Origin: Symsagittifera roscoffensis
Taxonomy: Eukaryota; Xenacoelomorpha; Acoela; Convolutidae
NCBI RefSeq assembly: GCF_963678635.1
Contig: NC_087064.1
Span: 7,849,671 to 7,913,670 of the forward strand
DNA: 64,000 nucleotides
Direction of reading: 5' to 3'
The notes below the pieces were generated by a model. The model was not told the DNA's origin, searched no databases, and saw nothing but the letters and a program-made list of their open reading frames with translations. The translations under genes were made by a program, and so were the position numbers. This document shows, in pieces, positions 52,601 to 64,000 of the stretch (the stretch's first letter is position 1; each line of letters starts with the position of its first letter).

Positions 52601-53622
52601 CAAGATCGGCATTTTTAAGGATTGGAGGAAGCTAACGCAACAGACCCACGACAAACTTTTGGATAAAGGACATCTAGGAATAAGTTTTAAACCGGACTGT
52701 ATATTACATTTTAAACTGAAGTTGTTCTAAAAGGGTTAGATAAATAAGGAGAGTTAAAGATTTTTTTATTAGCACCTGTATATAGACGAAAGTGTACATA
52801 GACTAAAAGTGTAAATAGAGACCATGAAGAAAACAAGAATGTCGATACCATAAAAAGCCAGAGTCGGGCCAAGGCAAACTCGACCAAAAGGACAGACAAA
52901 ACAGCCTTGGGTGACAATTATACCGAGACTAAAGAAGAGCAATAGTTCAGTTAAAATGGTGAACACGCGGAGTAACAAAAAAGGGCAAGAGTCAAAGGAT
53001 GAAACTGATGAAAAACTTGAAAAACGGAAGAACGCTGCCGTCGCAGAGGTTGATCTAGAGACACCTGAACAATTATTGACGACGTTGAGAAGAAAACGAC
53101 ACAATCAACACCAATGCCGAACGCTGAAGAACAAGACGCAAAAACAATTGAGTTCTCACCGATAGGCAATGGAAATGAGGTCACTGGCAACACCCCGGAA
53201 ACAATAAAAGATTACTCACAAAAAAAATCCTTCACGAAGATTTGACACCATGATGGGGATGAGGCCGAAAGATACAGAAGAAGTAATAGCTGGTACAAGC
53301 AAAAGTAAGACCTTTAGAACGGTGTCCGCCAAAACAGCGGAGGCTGGTGAAAGAGGGGAACTGATAACAGGATTCACAGAGAAACTAGCAGGTCACTCAG
53401 CAGGACTTGTAACAGAATCAAAATCACCGCCGGTGGAGTTGGAAGACTTGTTGCTAAAATTAGAGCAGATAAAAAAAAGCTCAAGAGCGTCCAGCAAGAC
53501 CGAGAGGAAACGAAAAGAGAAGTCAGATACAATAAAATTGAGAAACTTGACAACTAGTTCTTCTTAGCAAGAGTAGTTGAAGAGAAAATACTACTGCTGA
53601 AGGAGTAAAAAAGACTGACAAG
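52601..53622 (+). other. Decayed coding sequence leading into the plus-strand element
   Basis: Frames at 52,951-53,165 and 53,250-53,567 encode charged, Lys/Glu-rich peptides (GKDETDEKLEKRKN-like; ELEDLLLKLEQIKKSS), reminiscent of coiled-coil parts of retroelement Gag or the SGNH ORF. Similarity is too weak for a firm call. No intact ORF. Confidence 0.35.
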
Positions 53623-55802
53623 GAACGGGAGAAGCTCATCAAGAAAGATATGGAAATAATGAAAAAACGGCATGAAACCGTAAACCCCCATTTTTGGAGT
53701 CTAGAGACCAGAAGAGAATGGACACAATGAACAGAGAGCAAGCAGAGAGTTCTTGTGCCATACAGTACAAACTGAATGCGCTCTTCAGAAATTCTATTAA
53801 TCAGGATGAAGCAGTAGAAGAGAAAACAGTGAAACAACCTGGATCAAGGATACACTTTGCGGAACCGCATCGTAAGAAACAAGAATCCACTCCATTGCCG
53901 CAGATTCACAATATCATAGGATCGGAAACAGTGAAGTGAGTAATAAATTGAGGTGCATCAAATTCAACGAGAGTCCCAAGGGAATCGAACATACACGCGA
54001 GTGTAGCACCGGATGCCATGACACGGGCAAACAGTTGGGAAATGATGAACAGCAAACAGTTGGGAAATGATGCACAGAGATAATGTATGACCATCATGTG
54101 ATCAGCCACTTGACCGCAAGCCTATGGTTCCGGAGCATTGAGCTCAAGATTGTAGGCTCTACGAGTTGCTCGAGAAGGACCATACATGATCAGAGGAACG
54201 TGGCGCGTGTGGAGAAACAGCTGGAGTCGATAGTTTATCGTCTAACGCAAGAGAGATGACGTAGGCCATTCCTGACGCCGAGGCTAGAGAGTGTGACTGG
54301 CAAGACGAAAGGAACGGCGCCCCATTGATAAAACAGGTGTGGGAACTCATGCAGAACCAGCTTGAGCAAGCCGAGAAGAAGGGATTGATAGTGGAAACGT
54401 TCGTCTCCATGGCAAAAGACACAACCATCAATGGTTTTTGAAAGGATCACGCCATAGCAAACTTGAGAACAAGAAAGGGGTGAGAAATTCAGGGGTTCTT
54501 GAGCCCGTGTTGAGGGAAGAAACACATGGAGAGGATGTTCTCCGCGGGGAAGACCCTCTTCGATGTATTCATTCAGGACCTCTTGGGTATGTCAATCAAC
54601 CTTTTGCTACCACTGTATCTGGTGTTTTTCAGATACCTATTCAATATGGGCCCAGTTTTTAAGGTCAGCAGGGGCGTGGAGACCCTCAGGGTTGATGGAT
54701 ACTTGACGCTGAACGGGAGAAGCTCATCAAGAAAGATATGGAAATAATGAAAAAACGGCATGAAACCGTAAACCCCCATTTTTGGAGTCTAGAGACCAGA
54801 AGAGAATGGACACAATGAACAGAGAGCAAGCAGAGAGTTCTTGTGCCATACAGTACAAACTGAATGCGCTCTTCAGAAATTCTATTAATCAGGATGAAGC
54901 AGTAGCAGAGAAAACAGTGAAACAACCTGGATCAAGGATACACTTTGCGGAACCGCATCGTAAGAAACAAGAATCCACTCCATTGCCGCAGATTCACAAT
55001 ATCATAGGATCGGAAACAGTGAAGTGAGTAATAAATTGAGGTGCATCAAATTCAACTAGAGTCCCAAGGGAATCGAACATACACGCGAGTGTAGCACCGG
55101 ATGCCATGACACGGGCAAACAGTTGGGAAATGATGAACAGCAAACAGTTGGGAAATGATGCACAGAGATAATGTATGACCATCATGTGATCAGCCACTTG
55201 ACCGCAAGCCTATGGTTCCGGAGCATTGAGCTCAAGATTGTAGGCTCTACGAGTTGCTCGAGAAGGACCATACATGATCAGAGGAACGTGGCGCGTGTGG
55301 AGAAACAGCTGGAGTCGATAGTTTATCGTCTAACGCAAGAGAGAGGACGTAGGCCATTCCTGACGCCGAGGCTAGAGAGTGTGACTGGCAAGACGAAAGG
55401 AACGGCGCCCCATTGATAAAACAGGTGTGGGAACTCATGCAGAACCAGCTTGAGCAAGCCGAGAAGAAGGGATTGATAGTGGAAACGTTCGTCTCCATGG
55501 CAAAAGACACAACCATCAATGGTTTTTGAAAGGATCACGCCATAGCAAACTTGAGAACAAGAAAGGGGTGAGAAATTCAGGGGTTCTTGAGCCCGTGTTG
55601 AGGGAAGAAACACATGGAGAGGATGTTCTCCGCGGGGAAGACCCTCTTCGATGTATTCATTCAGGACCTCTTGGGTATGTCAATCAACCTTTTGCTACCA
55701 CTGTATCTGGTGTTTTTCAGATACCTATTCAATATGGGCCCAGTTTTTAAGGTCAGCAGGGGCGTGGAGACCCTCAGGGTTGATGGATACTTGACGCTGA
55801 AC
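53623..55802 (+). repeat. 1,088-bp perfect-looking tandem duplication
   Basis: Units 53,623-54,710 and 54,711-55,798 share the 4-bp junction GAAC. I see only a few substitutions (for example near 53,817/54,905, 53,969/55,057 and 54,257/55,345), so the duplication is recent. Each unit contains the same piece of a decayed giant-element relative, including a short GCAAACAGTTGGGAAATGAT duplication. Confidence 0.92.
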
Positions 55803-57631
55803 CTCCTGGCGCATGGAAATTTGGCAGTATTCCAGCGTCTGATGAAGAATGTGGACCCGATGTCCATGACCAGAGCTCAACCAAGTATTGAGATTTTTTC
55901 CTAAAAAGGTGCGGCGGGGTTAAAAACGCTCCTGGTGGAGTACTTCTTGATGCAAAATTGTCACTTGAAGGGGAAAGAAGCGAACTCGAATACAAAGAAG
56001 CAAGTCGAGGAAGTGACTGGGGGTATGCCTCTCCTGACGGACTTAAGCTTGGCGATGTCATCGGATCCTGTGGGAGTGGTGAGAGGGCTGGGAGAAGTGG
56101 TGACCTGCGTCTACGGACCGGCAGTGACCTACGCCTGCACCGACCCTTTGATAACAGCGTACAGCGTACAGACACTCATTAATACATGTTAGCTTGATCA
56201 GCATCCTAGATGGGACGGCACTGAAATGGTGCAAACAAGGACACTTGAGAACTCAGATGAGCGAGACAGTGTTGTTTGAAAAACCCAAAGATCCCGAGTT
56301 AATGGTGCTGAACTGCAGAGGCCAGTTGCAAAGCAGGATGGGTGGAAAACGAGAAAGTCCGATTGAAGCCTACCCGAAGTTTTGGAATATGATCCCCTGG
56401 AGAAACAGGCCAGAGAAATTTTGAGGATGCCAACTTGGCCGGAAGCTTTCGACCTGATAAAAAAAAGCTGGAGATGATACTAGAGCGAGATGTCTTGCCG
56501 GCCACCCTCCCGGACTTCGAATGAACAATCTAATGCTGGTACCGTCAGTACAAGTGAGGAAGGTCGGGGAGCGACAACAAAGGGTTTTCAAACAAGGCTG
56601 GGATCCCCTGTTTTTTGGGTACTTTGCATACTTTCACTCGAGCGAAATCAAGATAAACTCTTGGATGAACGAGGCTAAGAAAATTAGGGGGTTAATGCCG
56701 CCGAGATACGATGTGCATGAAGTGAACAAAGTTCTTGAGAGGGCCGGATTCGAGAACAAAGACCTTGTAATTGATGTATGCCAAATAAAAGTGGAAGACG
56801 GACAACTGGAGCTGATAGTCGAACAAAGAAGCATCTGGCACCTTACGGACTGGAGGAATTGGAGCTAAAACATGAGGGACGTAGACTTGATGCGGCTGGC
56901 GCTCTCTACGTGCCCCTCACGGAGTACAGGAAGCCAAACCCAGTCACACCTTCACCTCTGTCGATCGACACTCCTGGAGACAAAAAAAGTCTCCCAAAAC
57001 AGAACAGGTTTGAAGATGCCTTAAAGCAGTAACGTTCTGAAGTGACCGAAGGGGAGAAAATGGAAAAAGCTCACAGTGAACCCGAGGAGGTCAAGGACAC
57101 AGGATGACCCGAGCTGAAGAAATAGTGCCTGGAAGCTACAGCCCTGGCACTACGCGTGAGTTGCTGCAGGACCTGAGCGGAGAAGAGTGGGCAGACACGG
57201 CGACGCCGACTTTGGGATCCCCTCGAAAAAAATTGGTGTTACACTTTGGGAGTCAGCCAGTGGACTTGGGCATGGTATGCTTGAGTAGTGAAAGCAAGGA
57301 GCAAAACACCTTTGAAGGAGAGAAAACGATGTTTTTGAATACTTTTGATCGAGAAGGATGGCAAAAGTTCTTGAGGGAATTTAATCAGACGGTAGAGCGG
57401 GAAGTAGATGTTGAGGAATTCAAGGAGGAACTGTGGGACATAATGGTGGAGTTTGGAGAACTTATCTTGATGGGAACTGGACTAGACAAGGAGGCGAGTT
57501 TGGAACTACTCAGCAAGTTGATTCATATCAGGGAAACAAGGTCTAACACTGAGTCCAAATACTGTATAGAAAATTCTACTCTAAAAAAGAAAAGTGAAAG
57601 TAAACCAGTCAAGACCAAAATGAGTAATTAA
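54100..57631 (+). pseudogene. Decayed ORF2 homologue (plus strand)
   Basis: Spread over several frames, with collinear matches to the intact ORF2: FIQDLLGMSINLLLPLYLVF (vs FVKDIRKLSIGLVLALYVTF), GGMPLLTDLSLAMSSDPVGV (vs CGMPLLTDLAVMMRIDPLAL), SILDGTALKWCKQGHLR (vs SVVDCSVLNWVEQSELR), GFENKDLVIDV, RLDAAGALYVPLTE and MFLNTFDREGWQKFL (vs ISFLSTLPEEEWERY). The first part is present twice because of the 1,088-bp duplication. Stops and shifts throughout. The SGNH-like N-terminal part is not recognisable. Divergence is far greater than in the outer element, so this is a distinct, older lineage. Confidence 0.75.
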
Positions 57632-57658
57632 GATAAACCAAATTTTATAGCTAAAATT

Positions 57659-59105
57659 ATGATTCTGATTAAGGCTAAAGAGAGAAAAAATGCTTGCGTT
57701 AAGAGAACGGGGGATGCAAGAGTCAGAAGAAGAGGGTCAAGAGAGTGGAGCAGCTTCGATGATGATCGTGTCTACACCTCGAACAATCGTCAAGGCCAAG
57801 GAAAAGGAAGCGAGAGATGGAGAAAGGGGGTCCTTCAGCGGAAAAAGACACCTCCGATGGTTTTGGCAAGTTGCAACACTGCGACTTACAAAGACAAATC
57901 GACATCTAGGAAGCTGGGGGAAGTGGTGGCCGACATGGAAACTGCACCTGGTTCAGTGACAGAGGAGGATTTTAAGCCACAAAGGGTGAACATAAAGAGA
58001 GGATCTACCAGTGGAAAAACATGGGAGGTGGATGTCGGCAAGGAACGGGTCTGGGTCTCGAGTCAACACCAGAGCGTCGGACAATAAATCTCGAATGATA
58101 CCCTTGAGAAAGGACTCACGAGGAACACTGCTCGTTCCTGGTGGATAGCTCTGGGCACGATGAAGGAGTTAGAGACTTGTCGATAGAAGCTGGATCGCGG
58201 AAAGTCCAGAAAGCGCCAAAATTGGGCCGCGCAGCAGAAGGCATAGATAATTAAACAGGAGCTGAGGAGCCGACTAGGGCGATCATGGGATAAATTACTG
58301 CTGGAATACTTTGAGAAAAAAATGAGGGCACCTCCATCCGCACAGCTTCTGATGACAAATCCTTTCACCAGAACTGAGGGTCAAATCTTGTTTCCGTGTT
58401 GCCAGGCTGGAGTTGTGTTGGAGGGTCTGTCCTCATGTGACAAGCTGAAGTTGACCGACAGAGAACCACATGTATACCGGATGATGATGCAAGATGTTGC
58501 TGGAGATGACTCCGGTTTAAGTCTTGCGAGGAGATTGGGCGCCACTTGTTTCCTGAGATGGATCATGTCAGTGATACCTGACGCGGTGATCCAAGCTTGC
58601 TACCAGAATGCAACGAAGAATAGGGCGTTGGAGAACATGGTCTCGAGCATCATCCTAAACGTGAACCAGAGTGCTGTGATTGAGAAAGACGATGATTCCA
58701 GGCAATCTCTTGAGAACCATGCAAATATTGCCGTAGCCATGACGTACATCGTGCCATGATCAAGGCGGAGGATTATTCGAAGCCCTCGAAACGTGGAGAT
58801 TATCAGCATTATGATTTCTGGCATTATGAGGATGTCATACAATCCCTTCTTGAGCACAGAAGCAGGAGCTGCTTACATGAACTTTGAAGTCATGGAACTG
58901 CTGAAATTCTGGACGGAAAAAATAATTGAAGACGACGCGACGGAAAGGGATAAGCCGAGCTTGGGCTTGCTTCAATAGAACGAACCCGAGAATATCTGCC
59001 TGCGTGCCACGATCAAAGAAAAGAGTGGAACTGAGGTTAGGCGGCGAGGACAACGTATTGTTCACAAACATGGGAGTAGTCTGGAAGCTGTTGAGACCTT
59101 CTTGG
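57659..59105 (+). pseudogene. Decayed ORF3 homologue (plus strand)
   Basis: Collinear with ORF3: a basic N-terminal stretch, then LARRLGATCFLRWIMSVIPD (vs WAKRKDALCFVRFVVDRIPT), SGIMRMSYNPFLSTEAGAAY (vs SGIPGMAYNLFVNEEAREAY), FWTEKIIEDD and NMGVVWKLLRPSWC (vs SLVVMWELMKPSWC). It follows the ORF2 remnant in the same order as in the intact element. Similarity stops abruptly at about 59,108; the same sequence continues further in the copy at 60,772. Frameshifts and stops throughout. Confidence 0.75.
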
Positions 59106-60076
59106 TGCCTTCTTGGTTTTCATCTACAAACTATTGTTATCTAACACACTATAGCTATTTACTTATCAAAATATTGCATGATATTTTCCGACTGAAACAA
59201 ACAAAAAAAAATTAAAAATTGTTTGTGAAGCTGAAATCCAGGTTACAATTGTATGAAGATTATGGTCGATGTTCAGCTTTAGAATGACAGTCTTACATGG
59301 CTGTGAATTTTGGGGATTTAGATAAGGTTGAGTCTGCTGCAAACGTCTGTAAGCGATCACTGGCACTGTATCTTGAGAGGCACTCAAATTTCTGGAGGCT
59401 CACTGACATGACGACCAAGCGCGATGAGGACATCGATCTTGAGTCGGGGGAGTATACGCCAGTCAGTCGTATTCTGAAGTTTGACCTTGATTTTGGGGGA
59501 AACGGAAATTTTTGAAAAACCCGAAGCGACCATGTCATGATTAAGTTTATTGAAATAAAAGTCTGTAAAAATTGAGACATAATTGCTGGAAAAATGACCA
59601 CAAACTTTGTTAGAGTAAAAACTGCTATTCGCAATTTTACGGAAATAATCAATTCGAGTAGAGCTATCATATTCCCGACAGAGAACCTTGGGAAATCTTA
59701 CAAGAGTGCCATCGTCAGGCAAGAGAGAAGTTGATTGGGCAGGTCGACAAGTAAGGCTGCCCTATAGTCCAGATAACATAACTTCTTGAGTCAAAACTAG
59801 TTTTCAGATCTTTGATCTTTTTGTAAATATGGAAAAAAATTTTAATCCTGATGATGCACAAAATGTGCGAAAACCTTTAAATTAACATTTTAAATTTCTT
59901 ACCAAACTAATTGTTCCCTAAAAGTTCTAGAGTTGCTTTACTTACATATTCACTTATTTCTGGAGTCATGTCAATATGTGACTACTAAATTTAGTTTCTC
60001 GATTGTTGAGAAAAGGCGGATTTCAAGTTGATTTATCTGAATTGGATCAAACGTCTTCTGTCCTTTTTAAAAAATT
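59106..60076. other. Spacer with no gene recognised
   Basis: A plus-strand frame at 59,297-59,515 (MAVNFGDLDKVESAANVCKR) and overlapping minus frames are not supported by motifs. AT-rich. The right part may be older repeat sequence. Confidence 0.35.
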
Positions 60077-60469
60077 AGTATACATGGGTTTCATCCTGTT
60101 TTTAACGTCGTTCGCGTGTTTTAGTTATTTAGAAATCTAGCCATAGAGCATTCTTATTTTTAGAGTGGAGGATTTTGGCAGTGGCTTGTAAGCTGTAATA
60201 CGATTTTGTAGTCCATGTCTTAAACGATCTGAATTGGCTCCAACAGATTGAGGTACAAAAGCACAAGAGTTAGTGTCCCTGGCCGTTGAGCCAATGGTTA
60301 TAGGGCCTATTTTTCTTAATCTCATATGTGACGACTGTTACACCAGTTGAATACAAACTGGCTCTAAGGCTCACTGTGCATCATAACATTCAATGGGTTG
60401 AAAATTGTCAGATACTTTCCAAAAAGACAAAGAATGCCTCTTTCAATTTAAAAGAAACCTACGTCGGCC

Positions 60470-60770
60470 TGCTTTAGTACCAATGGCAAAAAATTTAGTA
60501 CCGATGGCAAAAAACGCATCTCAAGCGTGGCGGCCAAACATGGGAAACCTCCAAGACTTTGAAAAAGTCCCACAGTATGCGACAAAATGGATATTAGGAT
60601 CGAACATCAAATACCGTAATCGCCTCCTTTCACTAGGAATACTACCACTCAGTATGTATGTCGAGATGCATCATTTTCGTTTCCTATTTTCAATGAGAAA
60701 CCGTGACTATGATATAGAGGAAACTTCAGATAAAATTGATCCGCTAGAAAACACCAGACAAATTAAAAAT
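60470..60770 (+). pseudogene. LINE (non-LTR retrotransposon) ORF2 C-terminal fragment, copy 1
   Basis: The frame includes WRPNMGNLQDFEKVPQYATKW-like sequence, WILGSNIKYRNRLLSLG and LPLSMYVEMHHFRFLF, the usual C-terminal block after the RT thumb in CR1/Jockey-like LINEs (a rearranged 'FEKVQ..AT+WI ... R+ L+ L P L'). 5'-truncated and without RT catalytic motifs. Confidence 0.65.
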
Positions 60771-60771
60771 C

Positions 60772-61290
60772 AATCCCTTCTTGAGCACAGAAGCAGGAGC
60801 TGCTTACATGAACTTTGAAGTCATGGAACTGCTGAAATTCTGGACGGAAAAAATAATTGAAGACGACGCGACGGAAAGGGATAAGCCGAGCTTGGGCTTG
60901 CTTCAATAGAACGGACCCGAGAATATCTGCCTGCGTGCCACGATCAAAGAAAAGAGTGGAATTGAGGTTAGGCGGCGAGGACAACGTATTGTTCACAAAC
61001 ATGGGAGTAGTCTGGAAGCTGTCGAGACCTTCTTGGTGCCTGCACCCGCAGGCAGGTTTGAATGAGGAGATTACGGAGCGAGTAAGGTTGTCACCAGGGA
61101 AAGATGAGGTCCTGGGGCACTTGAATGTGATCCACAAACTAATTTTGATACAGAAACATGTCTAGGGGTTGAAGGTCGGCTTGGAAGCAGAAATGGGTTT
61201 CGCGGTGACTGAGGCCGATAGCCTGCCGATGAATGAAAAATCCTTGGTAGGGTCGGTCATGGAAAACTTCTGCGGTAGCCATTATCTATT
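60772..61290 (+). pseudogene. Second plus-strand ORF3 fragment
   Basis: 60,772-61,040 is nearly identical to 58,841-59,108, then continues through PSWCLHPQAGLNEEITERV and EVLGHLNVIHKLI, matching the intact ORF3 further (PSWCPHPNAGLIWDMTADV; LHDLAMIHHLL). So one lineage was copied locally and this copy kept more of the 3' sequence. Confidence 0.75.
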
Positions 61291-61305
61291 ACACATGTTC
61301 GTAAC

Positions 61306-61545
61306 GTGGCGGCCAAACATGGGAAACCTACAATACTTTGAAAAAGAACAACACTATGCAACAAAATGGATATTAGGATCGAACATCAAATACCGTAACT
61401 GCCTCCTTTCACTAGGAATACTTCCACTCAGTCTGTATGTCGAGATGCATGATCTTCTTTTCCTATTTTCAATGAGAAACGTTGACTATGATATAGAGGA
61501 AACTTCAGATAAATTTGATTCGCTAGAAAACACCAGAATCGCTAG
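61306..61545 (+). pseudogene. LINE ORF2 C-terminal fragment, copy 2
   Basis: WRPNMGNLQYFEKEQHYATK, WILGSNIKYRNCLLSLGIL and the following YVEMHDLLFLFSMRN block repeat the LINE fragment at 60,470. It joins directly to the ORF3 remnant on its left, implying recombination between repeats. Confidence 0.65.
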
Positions 61546-61949
61546 TATACATGGGTTTCATCCTGTTTTTAACGTCGTTCGCGTGTTTTAGTTATTTAGA
61601 AGTCTAGCCATAGGGCGTTCTTAGTTTTAGAGTGGAGGATTTTGGTAGTGGCTTGTAAGCTGTAACACGATTTTGTAGTCCATGTCTTAAGCGATCTGAA
61701 TTGGCTCCAACAGATTGAGGTACAAAAGCACAAGAGGTAGTGTCCCTCGCCGTAGAGGCAATGGTTATAGGGCCTATTTTTCTTAACCTCATATGTGACG
61801 ACTGTTACACCAGTTGAATACAAACAGGCTCTAAGGCTCACTGTGCATCATAACATACACTGGGTTGAAAATTGTCAGATACGTTCCAAAAAGACAAAGA
61901 ATGCCTCTTTCAATTTAAAAGAAACCTACGTCGGCCTGCTGTAGTACCG

Positions 61950-62520
61950 ATGGCAAAAACTTAGTACCGATGGCAAAAAACGCATCTCAAGCGTGGCGGC
62001 CAAACATGGGAAACCTCCAAGACTTTGAAAAAGTCCAACACTATGCAACAAAATGGATATTAGGATCGAACATCAAATACCGTAACCGCCTCCTTTCACT
62101 AGGAATACTACCACTCAGTCTGTATGTCGAGATGCATGATCTTCTTTTCCTAGTTTCAATGAGAAACGGTGACTATGATATAGAGGAAACTTCAGATAAA
62201 ATTGATTCGCTAGAAAACACCAGACAAATAAAAAAGGAGAATACAGGCTGTACAAATCAAGATTGATGAAAACCGATGGCAACTTTTCCGACGAACGAAA
62301 CTTCTTTTCAACTACGTATCACGAACTTAACAAAGATGCCTTGCGGAAAATCGACTGGCACTTCTTCATTAGACACTACTTCGAGGAAAGCATTTTCACA
62401 TGGAGAATAATATGCAGATGTGGAAACTAACATCACAAACAAGATAAAAATATACCCATGAACTTGAATATGGGTGCGAACACTTGAGAACAGTCTCTAA
62501 GTTTTTTTAACTACTACTAC
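61950..62520 (+). pseudogene. LINE ORF2 C-terminus and 3' tail, copy 3
   Basis: The most complete of the three. FEKVQHYATKWILGSNIKY and LPLSLYVEMHDLLFL are followed, after a frame change, by RLYKSRLMKTDGNFSDERNF and a terminal stretch ending near 62,430. An (ACT)n run at 62,507-62,525 follows, which could be the LINE's simple-repeat 3' tail. Confidence 0.65.
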
Positions 62521-62525
62521 TACTA

Positions 62526-63202
62526 TTGCACCTAGGATCAATCCTTGAGGCGCACCGCTTATTACTGGAGCCCAATCCTAGTACCTTTCGTTTACTACAA
62601 ACAATTTGAAATAATGATTATTCAACTACAAGGATTTTGAAGTCAATGATTATTTTGAAAAATTAAAAAAATTGCAGCACGATTTGCGCTTGTACACTTA
62701 AAGATATTTGCAATTGGCAAGATCGTTGGTGATAAATTGTATCTGGGATAACCATTTTGGTGCTACATCCCACTGCCAATAATTGGTGGTTTTGTGTATT
62801 TTTTCACATAAAAGTGCAAAGAATTTTCTCAGATTAATGATATTAGTTAATGATATAATTCTCAGATTAACGTGACTACTACCACTGACGATACAGTAGA
62901 AACCCCGAGTCTTAGTGTTTCTTACCTTCTTACTCCTAGTTTCTATGTTTTTAGTCGTTTTTGTGTAACCGTTTAAACATCCGGTAAATTCGATTAATTA
63001 TAGGATTTATAGCATCATGGTACAGGCTTTCTTTCGATGTCGGTTATCTTTGCTCTAAGAGTCGTATCGTCTTTCAAAAAAAAATTTTTTCCTGTTTCGT
63101 TTTATGTTGTTTCGCTTACTTTTTCAGAGTGAGAAATTTTTCTTCAATTTGTCCTTCTGGCTAAACCACTTAAGATTTCAGTCAGTCGCTTGAAGCGAAC
63201 AA
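62526..63202. other. 5' flank of SRPK
   Basis: AT-rich, no ORF. It should contain the promoter and any 5' UTR of SRPK. I see no confident TATA box or initiator. Confidence 0.4.
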
Positions 63203-63923
<721 letters not shown>

Positions 63924-64000
63924 TAAAAATGATTAAAATGAGTTACAAAAAATGAATAACAAATTCAGCGAATGTTGTTTTTTTGGTCTGATATTCTTAG

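Larger units (their letters stand above)
60077..62230 (+). repeat. Partial tandem duplication, ~1.47-kb period, built of LINE and ORF3 pieces
   Basis: Sequence from 60,077 (AGTATACATGGGTTTCATCC) to about 60,765 recurs at 61,549 to about 62,225 with high identity. Between them lie an ORF3 fragment (60,772 to ~61,290) and a further LINE 3' piece (61,306-61,545). The ~210-bp module also seen at 49,375 is at 60,135-60,345 and 61,600-61,810. Confidence 0.8.

Overview
The window is animal nuclear DNA. It carries two intron-containing, conserved metazoan genes: a TRABID/ZRANB1-type deubiquitinase on the minus strand at 10-18 kb, and the 5' end of an SR-protein kinase (SRPK) on the plus strand at the right edge. 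Both sit in AT-rich, repeat-laden sequence. The ~70-bp SRPK introns, the many LTR, LINE, SINE and foldback elements and the AT-rich spacers suggest an invertebrate. I cannot name the phylum from sequence alone.

Layout. 1-5 kb: gene-poor, with several short inverted-repeat elements (two hAT-like). 5.1-6.3 kb: a small two-exon gene of unknown family. 6.5-7.2 kb: a ~760-bp foldback element. 10.0-17.8 kb: ZRANB1 in six coding exons (reconstructed length 961 aa), with a tRNA-derived SINE in one intron. 18.2-45.4 kb: a nest of giant LTR retroelements, all minus-strand. 48.4-49.2 kb: a decayed fragment of the same family. 51.1-52.6 kb: a 35-bp minisatellite. 53-61.3 kb: a decayed plus-strand relative of the giant elements, with a very recent 1,088-bp tandem duplication. 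60.1-62.4 kb: LINE 3' ends in a duplicated block. 63.2-64 kb: SRPK.

The centrepiece is a 21,664-bp element at 18,915-40,578, bounded by two 884-bp LTRs (TGTAAC...GGCACA) that look identical, so it inserted recently. In coding (minus) order it has the 5' LTR, a ~3-kb structured leader, a Gag-like coiled-coil ORF, a Ty3/Gypsy-type Pol (RT, RNase H, integrase) whose long C-terminal tail ends in a TARG1/OARD1-like macrodomain, an ORF ending in an SGNH/GDSL hydrolase with all catalytic blocks, two very large ORFs of unknown family (about 1,320 and 1,090 aa), a 3' UTR, a polypurine tract and the 3' LTR. The last three ORFs overlap end to start. The two unknown ORFs recur as decayed homologues elsewhere in the window, so they are inherited parts of the family. 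The copy has a 55-bp frameshifting duplication inside RT, and no protease or zinc knuckle was found.

Non-coding signals in the element are also notable. A hairpin with covarying stems lies next to the polypurine tract at two LTR borders and is duplicated inside pol, as a central polypurine tract would be. The leader carries two tandem, covarying stem-loops and many ACCCTCC motifs. The element sits 35 bp inside the LTR of an older relative, and that LTR is flanked on both sides by internal sequence of related copies. A 200-base N gap interrupts the right-hand relative, so its true size is unknown.
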